This document shows positions 17,265 to 34,986 of a stretch of 64,000 nucleotides of DNA, piece after piece. How positions within the stretch are numbered: position 1 is the first letter of the stretch; each line of letters starts with the position of its first letter. This stretch comes from Mycobacterium paraffinicum (GTDB lineage Bacteria; Actinomycetota; Actinomycetes; Mycobacteriales; Mycobacteriaceae). The stretch covers positions 1-64,000 of the forward strand of contig NZ_MPNT01000028.1 of NCBI RefSeq assembly GCF_001907675.1. Reading direction: 5' to 3'. A program made the position numbers and the translations under genes. Below the pieces are notes generated by a model. It made no database searches. It saw only the letters and a program-made list of their open reading frames with translations, and was not told the origin of the DNA.

Positions 17265-18048
17265 CCGGCATCCCGACGAGCACCCCTTCGACGTCGCCGT
17301 CGGCGCTCACCAGCAGACCGCGCCCCGGCGGCAGCGACTGCGCACGCACCGAGCGGTTGATCCGGTTCTGCGGGTCGTTGTCCATATAGAGCTGCGCGAC
17401 TTTCGCCGAGTTCTGGAATCTCATCCACGGATCCATCTGCAGCGTCGCCCAGTTCGCGCTGTTGCGGGTGGTGAACACGTGCAGGCCGATCTGCCGGGCG
17501 CGTTCCATCAGCTTCCACAGCGCCGCCCCCACCGGTGGCTTGGGTGGGTAGCTCTGGTCCGGCCGCAGGTCCTGGACGTCGTCGATGAGCACGAAATGCC
17601 GTGGCCCCTCCCACGGTTTGAGCGCGCGTAGCTCTTCCTGGCTCAGTCCCTTGGGGGGCAGCCTGGGCAGCAGGATCTGTTGCGCGAGTGAGGTGATCAC
17701 CTCATCGATCTCATCCTGGTCATAGGCATACGCACGCACGTACCCCGGCCCACTCAAATCCCGCAGACCGTGCGGTGCGGTCTTCGGGTCGATCAGCGTC
17801 AGCTGCGCCTCCTCCGGGCTGAACCGGCTCATGATCGCCTCGCCGATGGACACCAGCGACAGGGTCTTGCCACAGCCCTGCCGCCCCAGGATCATCAAGC
17901 CGGGGCTGTCTTGGAGCTTCAGCGGAACGGGGCCCAGTTCGTGTCGCTCGCCGATTGCGAAAGCGATGGACAGGTCGTCGCCGCTCGGATGCGCGGCGGC
18001 GTACTCCAGTCGGGCCGCCCGCTCTCCCGCCCGGCCCGGCCCGCGACT
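17245..18048 (-). pseudogene. orphan fragment of a type VII secretion ATPase (EccC third ATPase domain)
   Basis: The minus-strand frame encodes the C-terminal FtsK/SpoIIIE-like ATPase domain of an EccC/EccCb protein. The Walker A motif GRQGCGKT is intact, followed by LTLIDPKTAPHGLRDL, the Walker B-like HFVLIDDVQDL, and the PPGRGLLV ending that closes EccC proteins. Recognisable EccC sequence (LEYAAAHPSGDDLSIAFAIG) continues in frame upstream of the first possible TTG start (17898) to about 18015, and the frame closes at a stop at 18049-18051. No ATG, GTG or TTG precedes this upstream part. Full EccC proteins have three ATPase domains and other esx genes nearby; none are present. It is best read as a 5'-truncated remnant; a TTG-started 217-residue product is conceivable. 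It overlaps the convergent mmpL end by 20 bases. Confidence 0.75.
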
Positions 18049-18156
18049 TCATCGCGGCCGCCGCGGCCGTCCGCCACGACGGCCCCTAGGCCGGCGTTCC
18101 ACTGCCATGTCGCTTTTCCGCCAGTTTTGTCACCGGGCGGGTGTAAGTCTGGAAGC

Positions 18157-19656
18157 GTGCACGACGATTTCGAACGCTGCTACCGCGCCGTCCAGTCCAA
18201 GGACGCCCGGTTCGACGGCTGGTTCGTCACCGCCGTTCTGACGACCCGCATCTATTGCCGGCCCAGTTGCCCGGTGCGGCCGCCGTTCGCCCGCAACGTG
18301 CGCTTCTACCCGACCGCCGCCGCCGCCCAGCGGGCCGGATTCCGGGCGTGTAAGCGGTGCCGGCCCGACGCCTCGCCCGGGTCGCCGGAATGGAATGTGC
18401 GGGGCGACGTCGTCGCTCGCACGATGCGCTTGATCGCCGACGGCACCGTGGATCGCGACGGCGTCGGCGGGCTGGCGGCGCACCTCGGTTACACCACCCG
18501 CCAGCTGGAACGGCTGTTGCAAACCGAGGTCGGCGCCGGGCCGCTCGCGCTGGCCCGCGCCCAGCGGGCGCAGACGGCCCGCCTGCTTGTCGAGACCACC
18601 GACCTGCCATTCGGGGACATCGCGTTCGCGTCGGGATTCTCCAGCATCCGGCAATTCAACGACACCGTGCGCTCGGTCTTCGAGAGCACACCGACGGAGC
18701 TGCGCCGGCGGGCGGCGGTCCGGGCCGGGACCGGGACCGCTTCGCCGGGGGCGGTGTACCTGCGATTGCCGGTCCGCACACCGTTCGCCTATGAGGGGGT
18801 CTTCGGTCATCTGGCCGCCGGCGCCGTGCCGGGCTGCGAGGAGATCCGCGACGGTGCGTATCGACGGAGCCTGCGTCTTCCGTTCGGTAGCGCCGTCGCC
18901 ACCCTGACGCCGGCCGTGGATCACGTCCGCTGCGTGCTGGCGCTCGACGACTTTCGCGACCTGACCACCGCGATAGCCCGCTGCCGCCGACTGCTGGACC
19001 TCGACGCCGATCCCGAAGCGGTGGACGACGCCCTGTCCGGCGACGTCCACCTGCGTCCGGTCGTGGGAAAGGCTCCCGGACAACGGATTCCACGCACGGT
19101 CGACGAAGCCGAGCTCGCCGTGCGCGCAGTGCTGGGCCAGCAGGTGTCGACCAAGGCGGCCAGAACCCACGCCGCTCGCCTGGTCGCGGCCTACGGGCAG
19201 CCGATCGCCGACCCCGACGGCGGGCTGACCCACACGTTCCCGTCCGTGGAGCAGCTCGCGGAGATCGACCCCATCCACTTGGCGGTCCCCAAGGCGCGGC
19301 AACGAACCGTGAGCGCGTTGGTCGCCGCCCTCGCCGACGGCCGTGTCGTCCTCGACAGCGGGAGCGACTGGGAGGCCGCCCGCAGACAATTGCTGGACTT
19401 GCCCGGAGTGGGCCCATGGACCGCGGAGGTGATCGCGATGCGCGGCCTCGGCGACCCGGATGCCTTCCCCGCCACCGACCTTGGGCTCCGGTTGGCCGCC
19501 GACCAATTGGGCTTGCCGACGGACGAACGGGCGCTCGTCGCGCACGGCGCCCGGTGGCGCCCCTGGCGTTCGTACGCCACCCAGTACCTCTGGACCACCC
19601 TCGAGCATCCGGTTAACCAATGGCCACCACAGGAGCCCCAAAAGGAGACAGCATGA
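18157..19656 (+). CDS. alkA: Ada-AlkA fusion: methyl-phosphotriester sensor/regulator with 3-methyladenine glycosylase
   Basis: Alkylation-damage response protein of 499 residues, as in M. tuberculosis Rv1317c. The N-terminal Ada zinc domain has four cysteines (C34, C38, C65, C68); one of them takes a methyl group from DNA phosphotriesters and activates transcription. An AraC-type helix-turn-helix follows (about 90-185). The C-terminal half is AlkA DNA glycosylase, with the helix-hairpin-helix in LDLPGVGPWTAEVIA near 420 and catalytic D441 in FPATDLGLR. It excises alkylated bases. The GTG at 18157 is chosen because it directly precedes the Ada domain; the frame is open far upstream but runs antisense to the EccC fragment. 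It overlaps ogt as ATGA. Confidence 0.95.
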   Translation: MHDDFERCYRAVQSKDARFDGWFVTAVLTTRIYCRPSCPVRPPFARNVRFYPTAAAAQRAGFRACKRCRPDASPGSPEWNVRGDVVARTMRLIADGTVDRDGVGGLAAHLGYTTRQLERLLQTEVGAGPLALARAQRAQTARLLVETTDLPFGDIAFASGFSSIRQFNDTVRSVFESTPTELRRRAAVRAGTGTASPGAVYLRLPVRTPFAYEGVFGHLAAGAVPGCEEIRDGAYRRSLRLPFGSAVATLTPAVDHVRCVLALDDFRDLTTAIARCRRLLDLDADPEAVDDALSGDVHLRPVVGKAPGQRIPRTVDEAELAVRAVLGQQVSTKAARTHAARLVAAYGQPIADPDGGLTHTFPSVEQLAEIDPIHLAVPKARQRTVSALVAALADGRVVLDSGSDWEAARRQLLDLPGVGPWTAEVIAMRGLGDPDAFPATDLGLRLAADQLGLPTDERALVAHGARWRPWRSYATQYLWTTLEHPVNQWPPQEPQKETA

Positions 19657-20156
19657 TCGAGTACCGCACCATCGACAGCCCGATCGGGCCGCTGACCCTT
19701 GCCGGTCAGGACTCCGTTTTGACCATGCTTCGGATGGTCGACCAGACCTACGAGCCCAGCCGCACCGGTTGGGCACCGAATGCTACGGCGTTCGACGAGG
19801 CCACCGACCAACTGAACGCATATTTCGCCGGCGAGCTGACCGAATTCGATTTCGAATTCGAACTGCGCGGTTCCGAATTTCAGCGGCGGGTCTGGAAGGC
19901 GCTTCAAGCAATTCCTTACGGCGAGACCAGATCCTACGGAGAGATCGCGGAACAGATCGGCGCCCCCGGTTCCGCGCGCGCCGTGGGACTCGCTAACGGC
20001 CACAATCCCATCGCGATAGTAGTTCCGTGTCATCGCGTCATCGGTGCCAACGGAAGCCTTACCGGCTACGGCGGCGGCCTCGACCGCAAGCGAACCCTGC
20101 TCGCATTGGAGCAGAAACGCGTATCGGCGAATGCGACTTTGACATTGTTCGACTAG
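19653..20156 (+). CDS. ogt: methylated-DNA--[protein]-cysteine S-methyltransferase
   Basis: Suicide repair enzyme of 167 residues that moves the methyl group from O6-methylguanine to its own cysteine. The active-site motif PCHRV contains C126, the same residue number as in M. tuberculosis Ogt. The RRVWKALQAIPYGETRSYGE segment provides the DNA-binding helix-turn-helix. The ATG overlaps the alkA stop codon and has AAAGGAGA upstream, so translation is coupled: reversal and excision repair of alkylation damage are made together under Ada-domain control. It converges on the rrn operon, with a hairpin terminator between. Confidence 0.97.
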   Translation: MIEYRTIDSPIGPLTLAGQDSVLTMLRMVDQTYEPSRTGWAPNATAFDEATDQLNAYFAGELTEFDFEFELRGSEFQRRVWKALQAIPYGETRSYGEIAEQIGAPGSARAVGLANGHNPIAIVVPCHRVIGANGSLTGYGGGLDRKRTLLALEQKRVSANATLTLFD

Positions 20157-20179
20157 GAATGCGCCGTTTCCGCAAATGC

Positions 20180-20209
20180 AAAAACACCCCCGTTGCCGGG
20201 GGTGTTTTT
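20180..20209. terminator. bidirectional intrinsic terminator between ogt and rrf
   Basis: AAAAACACCCCC (20180-20191) and GGGGGTGTTTTT (20198-20209) form a perfect 12-bp stem with a six-base loop. The A-run and T-run arms give a U-tract on both strands, so it can end the rrn transcript (minus) and the alkA-ogt transcript (plus). Classical intrinsic terminators are uncommon in mycobacteria, and this is the clearest in the window. Confidence 0.92.
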
Positions 20210-20214
20210 GTGTA

Positions 20215-20329
20215 TGTTCGGCGGTGTCCTACTTTTCCACCCGAAGGGGCAGTATCATCGGCGCTGACAGGCTTAGCTTCCGGGTTCGGAATGGGACCGG
20301 GCGTTTCCCTGTCGCTGTGGCCGCCGTAA
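20215..20329 (-). rRNA. rrf: 5S ribosomal RNA
   Basis: 115-base 5S gene read on the minus strand, from the TTACGGCGGCCACAGCG start to a CACCGCCGAACA end. The length equals that of M. tuberculosis rrf. The 5' and 3' termini pair as expected for helix I. It is the last gene of the rrn operon and ends six bases before the terminator hairpin. Confidence 0.96.
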
Positions 20330-20420
20330 CTCTATTTAAATTTGGTTTCGGTGGGGGGTGTGGTGTTCAGAGCATCCCGCGACAAATTGTCGTGAGACTG
20401 AACAGTGGTTGCGATTGTGT
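20330..20420 (-). other. 23S-5S spacer of the rrn operon
   Basis: A spacer of about 90 bases with no tRNA. It contains a short palindrome, CGACAAATTGTCG, at roughly 20381-20393 that may take part in rRNA processing. Confidence 0.7.
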
Positions 20421-25334
<4,914 letters not shown>

Positions 25335-25531
25335 TCTCCTCGCAGAACGAGGTGAATTCAAATCAGAGAAAATCTGACCTAACAAAAAGACACCAAATAA
25401 CTGGCATCAAAAATTGCCATACCCACACACGGGGAGTGCTAGGTATGGCCAAAAAAACAACAACAAAATAAAAAGACCAAACACACTATTGAGTTCTCAA
25501 ACAACACTTGTTTCGCCCGTTTTGGGGCAAC
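25335..25531 (-). promoter_or_regulatory. rrn leader with antitermination box and processing hairpin
   Basis: Transcribed leader from the downstream promoter to 16S. On the minus strand it holds TTTGAGAACTCAATAGTG (near 25482-25499), the conserved mycobacterial boxA-type antitermination element. A hairpin has arms 25416-25423 and 25442-25449 (eight perfect pairs, GGTATGGC-type). Long T-rich stretches follow. Functions are from knowledge of mycobacterial rrn leaders. Confidence 0.75.
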
Positions 25532-25537
25532 CCTGCC

Positions 25538-25567
25538 AGCTTAATACAAGTCCGGCAGTGGAGTCAA
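25538..25567 (-). promoter_or_regulatory. rrn promoter PCL1 (downstream)
   Basis: On the minus strand TTGACT (25567-25562) and TAAGCT (25543-25538) are separated by 18 bases, then GGCAGGGTTGCCCC. This matches the conserved promoter PCL1 found before slow-grower rrn operons. Confidence 0.85.
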
Positions 25568-25613
25568 CTCCCAGTTTTGGTCTTCCAGAGACCGTTTCGG
25601 GAGCAGCCGTGCC

Positions 25614-25643
25614 AGGCTAGTACCAATCCAGCGAGGGAGTCAA
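25614..25643 (-). promoter_or_regulatory. rrn promoter P1 (upstream)
   Basis: On the minus strand TTGACT (25643-25638) and TAGCCT (25619-25614) are separated by 18 bases, then GGCACGGCTGCTCCC. It lies between murA and PCL1 and repeats the PCL1 sequence at most positions, consistent with the P1-PCL1 arrangement downstream of murA. Confidence 0.8.
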
Positions 25644-25701
25644 GCGTCCGGGGTGTCGGTCGCCTGGTGTGGCGACCGCCCCTGCGGGGCACTGACTTTG
25701 G

Positions 25702-26955
25702 TTACTCTACCCGCTCGATCTCCGCTCCCAAAATCGCCAGGTTTTCGACGAACAACGGGTAGCCGCGATCGATGTGGAAGACGTCGTGGACCTCGGTGTC
25801 ACCGTCGGCGACGAGGCCCGCCAAAACCAAGCCCGCGCCGGCCCGGATATCGGAACACCACACCGGGGCGCTGGACAATTGCGGCAGGCCTCGCACGACG
25901 GCATGGTGGCCGTCCGTGCGGGCGTCGGCACCCAGCCGGATCATTTCTTCGACGAAGCGGAAACGCGCCTCGAAGACGTTTTCCGTGATCATCGACGTCC
26001 CGTCGGCGATCGAGGCCAGCGCGATGGCCATCGGCTGCAGGTCCGTGGGAAACCCGGGGAACGGCAGGGTCGCGACGTTGACGGCCTTGGGGCGCTCGTA
26101 CTGCGTGATCCGAAAGCTGTTGTCCGTTTGGGTGACCGTCGCGCCGGCGTCATGCAACTTGTGCAGCACCACCTGCAGATGGGCCGGGTCGACGCCCGTC
26201 ACCGAGATGTCGCCCCGGGTCATCGCGGCGGCGATGCCCCACGTGGCGGCCACGATGCGGTCCCCGATCACGCGGTGCTCGGTGGGGTGCAGCCGCGGGA
26301 CGCCGGTGATGGTCATCGTCGGCGAGCCGGCGCCCTCGACCTGTGCGCCCATCTGATTCAGCATGGTGCACAGGTCCACGACGTCGGGCTCGCGGGCCGC
26401 ATTGTGGATCGTGGTGACGCCCTCGGCCAGCACGGCGGCCATCAGGATGTTTTCGGTGGCTCCCACCGAAGGGAACTCAAGCTGGATCTCCGCACCACGC
26501 AGCGTGTCGGCCTGGGCGACGACGCAACCGTGCTCGATGTTGCACTGCGCCCCCAGCTGGCGCAGGCCCGCCTGATGCATGTCGAGCGGCCGAGACCCGA
26601 TCGCGTCACCGCCCGGGAGCGCGACCCGCGCGCGCTTGCACCGCCCGACCAGCGGCCCGAGCACACAGACCGACGCCCGGAACTGTCGCACCGCCGCAAA
26701 ATCGGCGTCGTATTTCGGCTCGTCGGGCGAGGTGATCCGGGCGACGTCGCCGTCGAGCTCCACGGTGGCGCCCAGGCCACGCAACACCTCGGCCATCAGC
26801 GGGACGTCGAGGATGTCGGGGCAGTTGGTGATGGTGCTCGTGCCCTCGGCCAATAGCGCCGCGGCCATCAGCTTGAGCACGCTGTTCTTGGCGCCCCCCA
26901 CCGCGACTTCGCCGGACAACCGGTTGCCGCCGGTCACCACGAATCGCTCTGCCAC
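25702..26955 (-). CDS. murA: UDP-N-acetylglucosamine 1-carboxyvinyltransferase
   Basis: First committed step of peptidoglycan synthesis: moves enolpyruvate from PEP to UDP-GlcNAc in the cytosol. The 417-residue length is normal. The conserved lysine is in GGAKNSVLK (K23). The loop that carries the catalytic cysteine in most bacteria reads [12 protein letters not shown] here, with Asp at position 117. The same Cys-to-Asp change in M. tuberculosis MurA (Asp117) gives intrinsic fosfomycin resistance, so resistance is expected. It lies immediately upstream of the rrn promoters on the same strand, the standard slow-grower position, and read-through from murA into rrn is likely. Confidence 0.97.
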   Translation of the reverse strand: MAERFVVTGGNRLSGEVAVGGAKNSVLKLMAAALLAEGTSTITNCPDILDVPLMAEVLRGLGATVELDGDVARITSPDEPKYDADFAAVRQFRASVCVLGPLVGRCKRARVALPGGDAIGSRPLDMHQAGLRQLGAQCNIEHGCVVAQADTLRGAEIQLEFPSVGATENILMAAVLAEGVTTIHNAAREPDVVDLCTMLNQMGAQVEGAGSPTMTITGVPRLHPTEHRVIGDRIVAATWGIAAAMTRGDISVTGVDPAHLQVVLHKLHDAGATVTQTDNSFRITQYERPKAVNVATLPFPGFPTDLQPMAIALASIADGTSMITENVFEARFRFVEEMIRLGADARTDGHHAVVRGLPQLSSAPVWCSDIRAGAGLVLAGLVADGDTEVHDVFHIDRGYPLFVENLAILGAEIERVE

Positions 26956-27158
26956 CCGCGTCAGTCTAGTGAAGCGGTATCGGGTTGTCAGTCAGCCCGC
27001 TCGACGACGATGCGCTCCGCACAGCGGAGTGAGGCGGGGACACATCCCCAGCCGCGATGGGGGCACCGCCCGCTTGCGGGGGACGGCGAGGGGCGAGTCA
27101 AGCAAGTCAAGCCGAGCCAAGGCGCCGCCCCATCGCGCGCCGCAGTAGCGTCTTGCGC
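26956..27158. other. divergent intergenic region murA / cobO
   Basis: A 203-base gap holding the promoters of murA (minus) and the adenosyltransferase (plus). GC-rich imperfect hairpins are present, but I see no cobalamin riboswitch or other named element. Confidence 0.4.
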
Positions 27159-27743
27159 ATGGCGATACACCTGACCCGTATCTACACCCGGACCGGCGAC
27201 GACGGCACGACGGGATTGAGCGACTTTTCGCGGGTCTCCAAGAACGATCCCCGCCTGGTCGCGTACGCGGATTGTGACGAGGCGAACTCGGCGATCGGCG
27301 TGGCGATCGCCTTGGGCCACCCCGACGCGGAAACCGCCGGCGTGCTGCGGCAGATCCAGAACGACCTGTTCGACGCCGGCGCGGACCTGTCAACCCCGGT
27401 GGTGGAAAACCCCGAGCATCCCCCGCTGCGGGTCACCCAGCCCTACATCGACCGGCTCGAGGGCTGGTGTGACAAATATAACGAGCACCTGCCGGCGCTG
27501 AATTCCTTTGTGCTGCCTGGTGGTTCGCCACTGTCGGCGCTGCTGCACGTCGCCCGCACGATCGTCCGTCGAGCGGAACGGTCGGCGTGGGCGGCGGTCG
27601 ATGCCGCCCCGGAGCAGGTCAACATGCTGCCGGCGAAATACCTGAACCGCCTCTCGGATCTGCTGTTCATCCTGGCGCGCGCGGCCAACCCCGACGGCGA
27701 CGTGTTGTGGAAACCCGGTGGCGGTGCGCCGAGCGCGAGTTAG
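27159..27743 (+). CDS. PduO-type ATP:cob(I)alamin adenosyltransferase
   Basis: Makes adenosylcobalamin from ATP and reduced cobalamin, the cofactor for methylmalonyl-CoA mutase and related enzymes. At 194 residues it corresponds to M. tuberculosis Rv1314c. The N-terminal TRTGDDGTTGLSDFSRV (7-23) is the ATP-binding signature of the PduO class. VRRAERSAWAA and KYLNRLSDLLFILAR in the C-terminal half belong to the trimer helical bundle. The ATG at 27159 matches the family start; the open frame upstream is not protein-like. It stands alone, convergent with the DUF2550 gene 15 bases away. Confidence 0.95.
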   Translation: MAIHLTRIYTRTGDDGTTGLSDFSRVSKNDPRLVAYADCDEANSAIGVAIALGHPDAETAGVLRQIQNDLFDAGADLSTPVVENPEHPPLRVTQPYIDRLEGWCDKYNEHLPALNSFVLPGGSPLSALLHVARTIVRRAERSAWAAVDAAPEQVNMLPAKYLNRLSDLLFILARAANPDGDVLWKPGGGAPSAS

Positions 27744-27758
27744 TTCGCGCTCCAAAGC

Positions 27759-28202
27759 CTAGACGCTGCGACGACGAGCCCGCGGTGACGGGCGGGACTC
27801 CAGCCAGGACAGGAAGGCCGTCAATGCGCCTTTGTCCAGGGCGATCTCGTATCCGGTCCGGCGGTCCTGCGTCGTGTCGCGCAGTTCCACCACGACGATC
27901 TCGTCGGTCATGATGTCGAATTCGTCGCCGCGCGGTGCCCGCCGGGCGACGATCTCGACGCCCCTGCGGCTGAGTCGACGGTCCGGCCACAACCGCAGGC
28001 TGGAGAGCCGGTAGAACGCGGCCTCACCGCCGCGGTAACGAATCACGCCGTGCCGCCAGCCGTGGCCCCCGACCGCGGGAATGTCTCGCATGATCCCCGC
28101 GGTCCCGCCCTGGCGCAGCTTCCACAACCGATAGCTCAGCGCGACAACCGCCCCCGCCAGGACGACAACCAGCACGACCATGCCGACCATGGGCGCGCTC
28201 AT
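27759..28202 (-). CDS. DUF2550 membrane-anchored protein (Rv1312-like)
   Basis: A conserved actinobacterial protein of 147 residues, last gene of the ATP synthase cluster. One N-terminal transmembrane helix (about 5-23, VGMVVLVVVLAGAVVALSY) is followed by a soluble cytoplasmic domain with GVIRYRGGEAAFYRLSSLR and a basic tail RARRRSV. No catalytic motif is visible and its function is unknown. Constant position after atpC in mycobacteria suggests a link to the synthase or membrane energetics, but this is only inferred from context. Confidence 0.9.
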   Translation of the reverse strand: MSAPMVGMVVLVVVLAGAVVALSYRLWKLRQGGTAGIMRDIPAVGGHGWRHGVIRYRGGEAAFYRLSSLRLWPDRRLSRRGVEIVARRAPRGDEFDIMTDEIVVVELRDTTQDRRTGYEIALDKGALTAFLSWLESRPSPRARRRSV

Positions 28203-28219
28203 CGTCTCGTCCGAGGCGG

Positions 28220-28585
28220 CTAGTCGATCGCGCCGACGGCGCGCAATCTGCCGCGCCCCCGCGCCGCGATGCGGGGGTCGTCGGACTCCGAATCCTCCCT
28301 GGCGGCGCTTTCGTCGATCTCGGACTCGAACGCGGCGGACTCGGCCAGTACGGTCACCGTCTCCTCGGTCACCGACAGGAACCCGCCTTCGATGGCGACC
28401 CGCAGATCGTCTTCGCCTTCGCGCTCGACGCGCACCATCGCGTCGTCGACCAACTGGGCGACGACCGGGATGTGCCGGGGCAGGATGCCGATCTCGCCGA
28501 CAGTCGTGCGGGTGAACAAGAACGTTGCCTCACCCGACCAGATCTTCCGGTCGACGGCGACTATCTCGACGTTCAATTCGGCCAT
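28220..28585 (-). CDS. atpC: ATP synthase F1 subunit epsilon
   Basis: Central-stalk subunit of F1 that regulates rotation, 121 residues. The N-terminal beta-barrel includes [26 protein letters not shown]. The C-terminal part is short, as in mycobacteria, with acidic residues ([12 protein letters not shown]) instead of a long inhibitory helix pair. It follows atpD by 35 bases in the atp operon. Confidence 0.96.
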   Translation of the reverse strand: MAELNVEIVAVDRKIWSGEATFLFTRTTVGEIGILPRHIPVVAQLVDDAMVRVEREGEDDLRVAIEGGFLSVTEETVTVLAESAAFESEIDESAAREDSESDDPRIAARGRGRLRAVGAID

Positions 28586-28620
28586 GCCACAGAGCCTTTC
28601 AGAGCCTTAGCGCTCAGTCC

Positions 28621-31019
<2,399 letters not shown>

Positions 31020-31025
31020 TGTTAG

Positions 31026-32696
<1,671 letters not shown>

Positions 32697-32763
32697 GGCT
32701 TTTCGTCTTCCTACTTGGTCTCGGTATCGCGTGTGTCGGAAAGGGTTGGTGGGAGTGGTCGGG

Positions 32764-34104
32764 TCAGTCGGGCAATTGGGCCTGGGCAGCGGCGAGGCGC
32801 GAAGCGAGTGTCCCGTCAATCACTTCGTCCGCCACGGAGATGAGCAGGCCGCCGAGCAGCTCCTCGGAGGTTTGCAGCTGCACCGTCACCGGATGACCGT
32901 AGATGCGGCCGAGCACGTCGGTCAGGCGAGACCGCTGGGCGTCGCTGAGTTCGGCCGCCGCACTGACTTGCGCGACGATCTCGCCGCGGCGTGCCACCGC
33001 GACTTTCGCCAAGAACTGGATGGCCTCCTCGGCCGATTCACCCCTGAGCAGTTGGACGGTCTGGGTCAGCAGCGCCACGACGATCGGGTCGACCCTGCCG
33101 CTGGAGCTATCAAGTACCTTGCGCAGCAGGCTGATCCGGCCTTCCACCGGCACGCCGTAGTCACCCAACAGGATGGCGAGTCGCGGCTGCGCGTCCAGGA
33201 TGCGGGCGAACCGGAAGAGCTGGTCTTCGACGTCGTCGACCTTGTTCTCCCGTTCTGCGACTTCGAGCAACGCCTGCCGCGAGATGTGCTCGATCGCGTC
33301 GCCCAAATCGGAGTTGGCCGACCAACGTTCCGACACCGCCAGCCGCAGGATGTCGAGCGTGGCGTCGGCGACCTTGCCCGAGACCAGCCGCTCGATCAGC
33401 CGGACGCGGGGCGCCGCGTCCTCGGCGGGCACGGTCAAGTACCGGGTGATGACGATCTCCCGGTCCAGCATTTCGGCTACCGAAACAAGCTCGGACGAGA
33501 GGCTGGTAAGCGCTTTGTTGTCAAGGCCTTTGGCGATGTCGCTGAACCGCTCCGTCAGGCTGGCCACCGCCACCCGACTGGCGGAGCGCATCTTGGTCAA
33601 CAATGGATACTCGACCTCGGCCGGCGCCGGGGCCATCGCTTCCAGGTCGTCCAAAAACCGATCGACGGTGCCGGACTGCTGTTCCGGGTCGGCGACAAAG
33701 TTCCGCACCAACTCGCCCGCCTGGCGCACCGCCTCGTGGCCGAGTTCCAGGCGGAGCTGGCGGCTGAGTTGCGTGCGCAGCAGGTCGACCTGGCGGCCAC
33801 CCTGCGTGGCGATGCGTTCGAATTCCGCGTCGGCCTGGATCCGGAACTGCTCGGCGATGCGGCCCGCGTCGGTCTGGGCTTCCTCGACGAGCCGTTCGGC
33901 CTCGGTCTTGGCGGACTCCACGGCGTTGCTGTGGGCCGTGGTCGACTCTTTCAACCGATCGGCCGCTGCCGCGGAGTCTTTCAGCTGCTGACGCACGGCC
34001 TCCTGACGAGCGGCCATCAGACGACGCACCGGCGGCACCACGTACCGCACGACCAGAAGCACGATGGCCGCGAATCCGATCAACTGCCCGATGAATGTCG
34101 ACAT
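32764..34104 (-). CDS. atpH: ATP synthase b-delta fusion subunit
   Basis: Peripheral-stalk protein of 446 residues, the fused b'/delta form peculiar to mycobacteria and relatives. Residues 1-165 are b-like: one membrane helix (about 4-22, [19 protein letters not shown]), then a long charged coiled coil. Residues from about 175 to the end are the delta (OSCP) domain that caps F1, ending [11 protein letters not shown]. The length equals that of M. tuberculosis Rv1307. It starts seven bases after atpF, so both stalk chains are made together. Confidence 0.96.
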   Translation of the reverse strand: MSTFIGQLIGFAAIVLLVVRYVVPPVRRLMAARQEAVRQQLKDSAAAADRLKESTTAHSNAVESAKTEAERLVEEAQTDAGRIAEQFRIQADAEFERIATQGGRQVDLLRTQLSRQLRLELGHEAVRQAGELVRNFVADPEQQSGTVDRFLDDLEAMAPAPAEVEYPLLTKMRSASRVAVASLTERFSDIAKGLDNKALTSLSSELVSVAEMLDREIVITRYLTVPAEDAAPRVRLIERLVSGKVADATLDILRLAVSERWSANSDLGDAIEHISRQALLEVAERENKVDDVEDQLFRFARILDAQPRLAILLGDYGVPVEGRISLLRKVLDSSSGRVDPIVVALLTQTVQLLRGESAEEAIQFLAKVAVARRGEIVAQVSAAAELSDAQRSRLTDVLGRIYGHPVTVQLQTSEELLGGLLISVADEVIDGTLASRLAAAQAQLPD

Positions 34105-34110
34105 GCGCGA

Positions 34111-34644
34111 TTACCGTCCAGATTTCCCGGTTGCGGACGTGGCCGTGGTGGCCGGGGCCACCTCGACGCCGAGGATCCGGCTGGCCAGCTTCGCCGACAT
34201 GCCCGCCACGTTGGCGCGCAGATCCAGTTCCACGGCGTCTCTCTCCCGCTTCAATTGCTCGGATGCCATTTGCAACGTCGACATCACCTGCTGCTCGGCA
34301 CGGGCGCGCGCGTCTTCGACCAGCTTACGGCCTTCGGTGCGGGCATTGTCGCGCAACGACGACGCCTGAACCCGGGCCTCCGACAGGGCTTCCTCGTAGT
34401 CAGCCTTGGCGGCGTCGAACTGCTCAGTCGCCTTCTTGTTGTCGGCGGCCGTCTTGGCAACCATGTTGTCGCGCTCGCGCAACACCCGCATAACCGGCGG
34501 CACCACGAAGGTGCCGATCACGGCCAGCACGATCAGGAAGATGGCCAGCACAAAGAAGAACGTGCCGTTGGGAACGAGGAAGTTGTTGCCTCCCTCGGCC
34601 ATCACCTGGCTGGATGCCAGAACGCTCAGACTCGCGTCACCCAT
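34111..34644 (-). CDS. atpF: ATP synthase F0 subunit b
   Basis: Membrane-anchored peripheral-stalk subunit, 177 residues. A transmembrane helix (about 27-48, [22 protein letters not shown]) is followed by a long charged helix that dimerises with the b part of the fusion protein. The ATG at 34644 is chosen to match the MGE-type start in M. tuberculosis; a GTG directly upstream is in frame. It follows atpE by nine bases. Confidence 0.95.
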   Translation of the reverse strand: MGDASLSVLASSQVMAEGGNNFLVPNGTFFFVLAIFLIVLAVIGTFVVPPVMRVLRERDNMVAKTAADNKKATEQFDAAKADYEEALSEARVQASSLRDNARTEGRKLVEDARARAEQQVMSTLQMASEQLKRERDAVELDLRANVAGMSAKLASRILGVEVAPATTATSATGKSGR

Positions 34645-34653
34645 CACAGCGAA

Positions 34654-34965
<312 letters not shown>

Positions 34966-34986
34966 TCAAAGCAATTCATGGTGACC

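Noticed and set aside
26956..27158. Cobalamin riboswitch before the adenosyltransferase gene
   Set aside because: I could not find the B12-box or a matching fold in the gap; GC-rich hairpins alone are not enough.
27744..27758. Insertion sequence between the adenosyltransferase and DUF2550 genes
   Set aside because: M. tuberculosis carries a transposase gene here as I recall, but this window has only 15 bases between the genes and no IS remnants. No transposase or CRISPR array was seen anywhere in the window.
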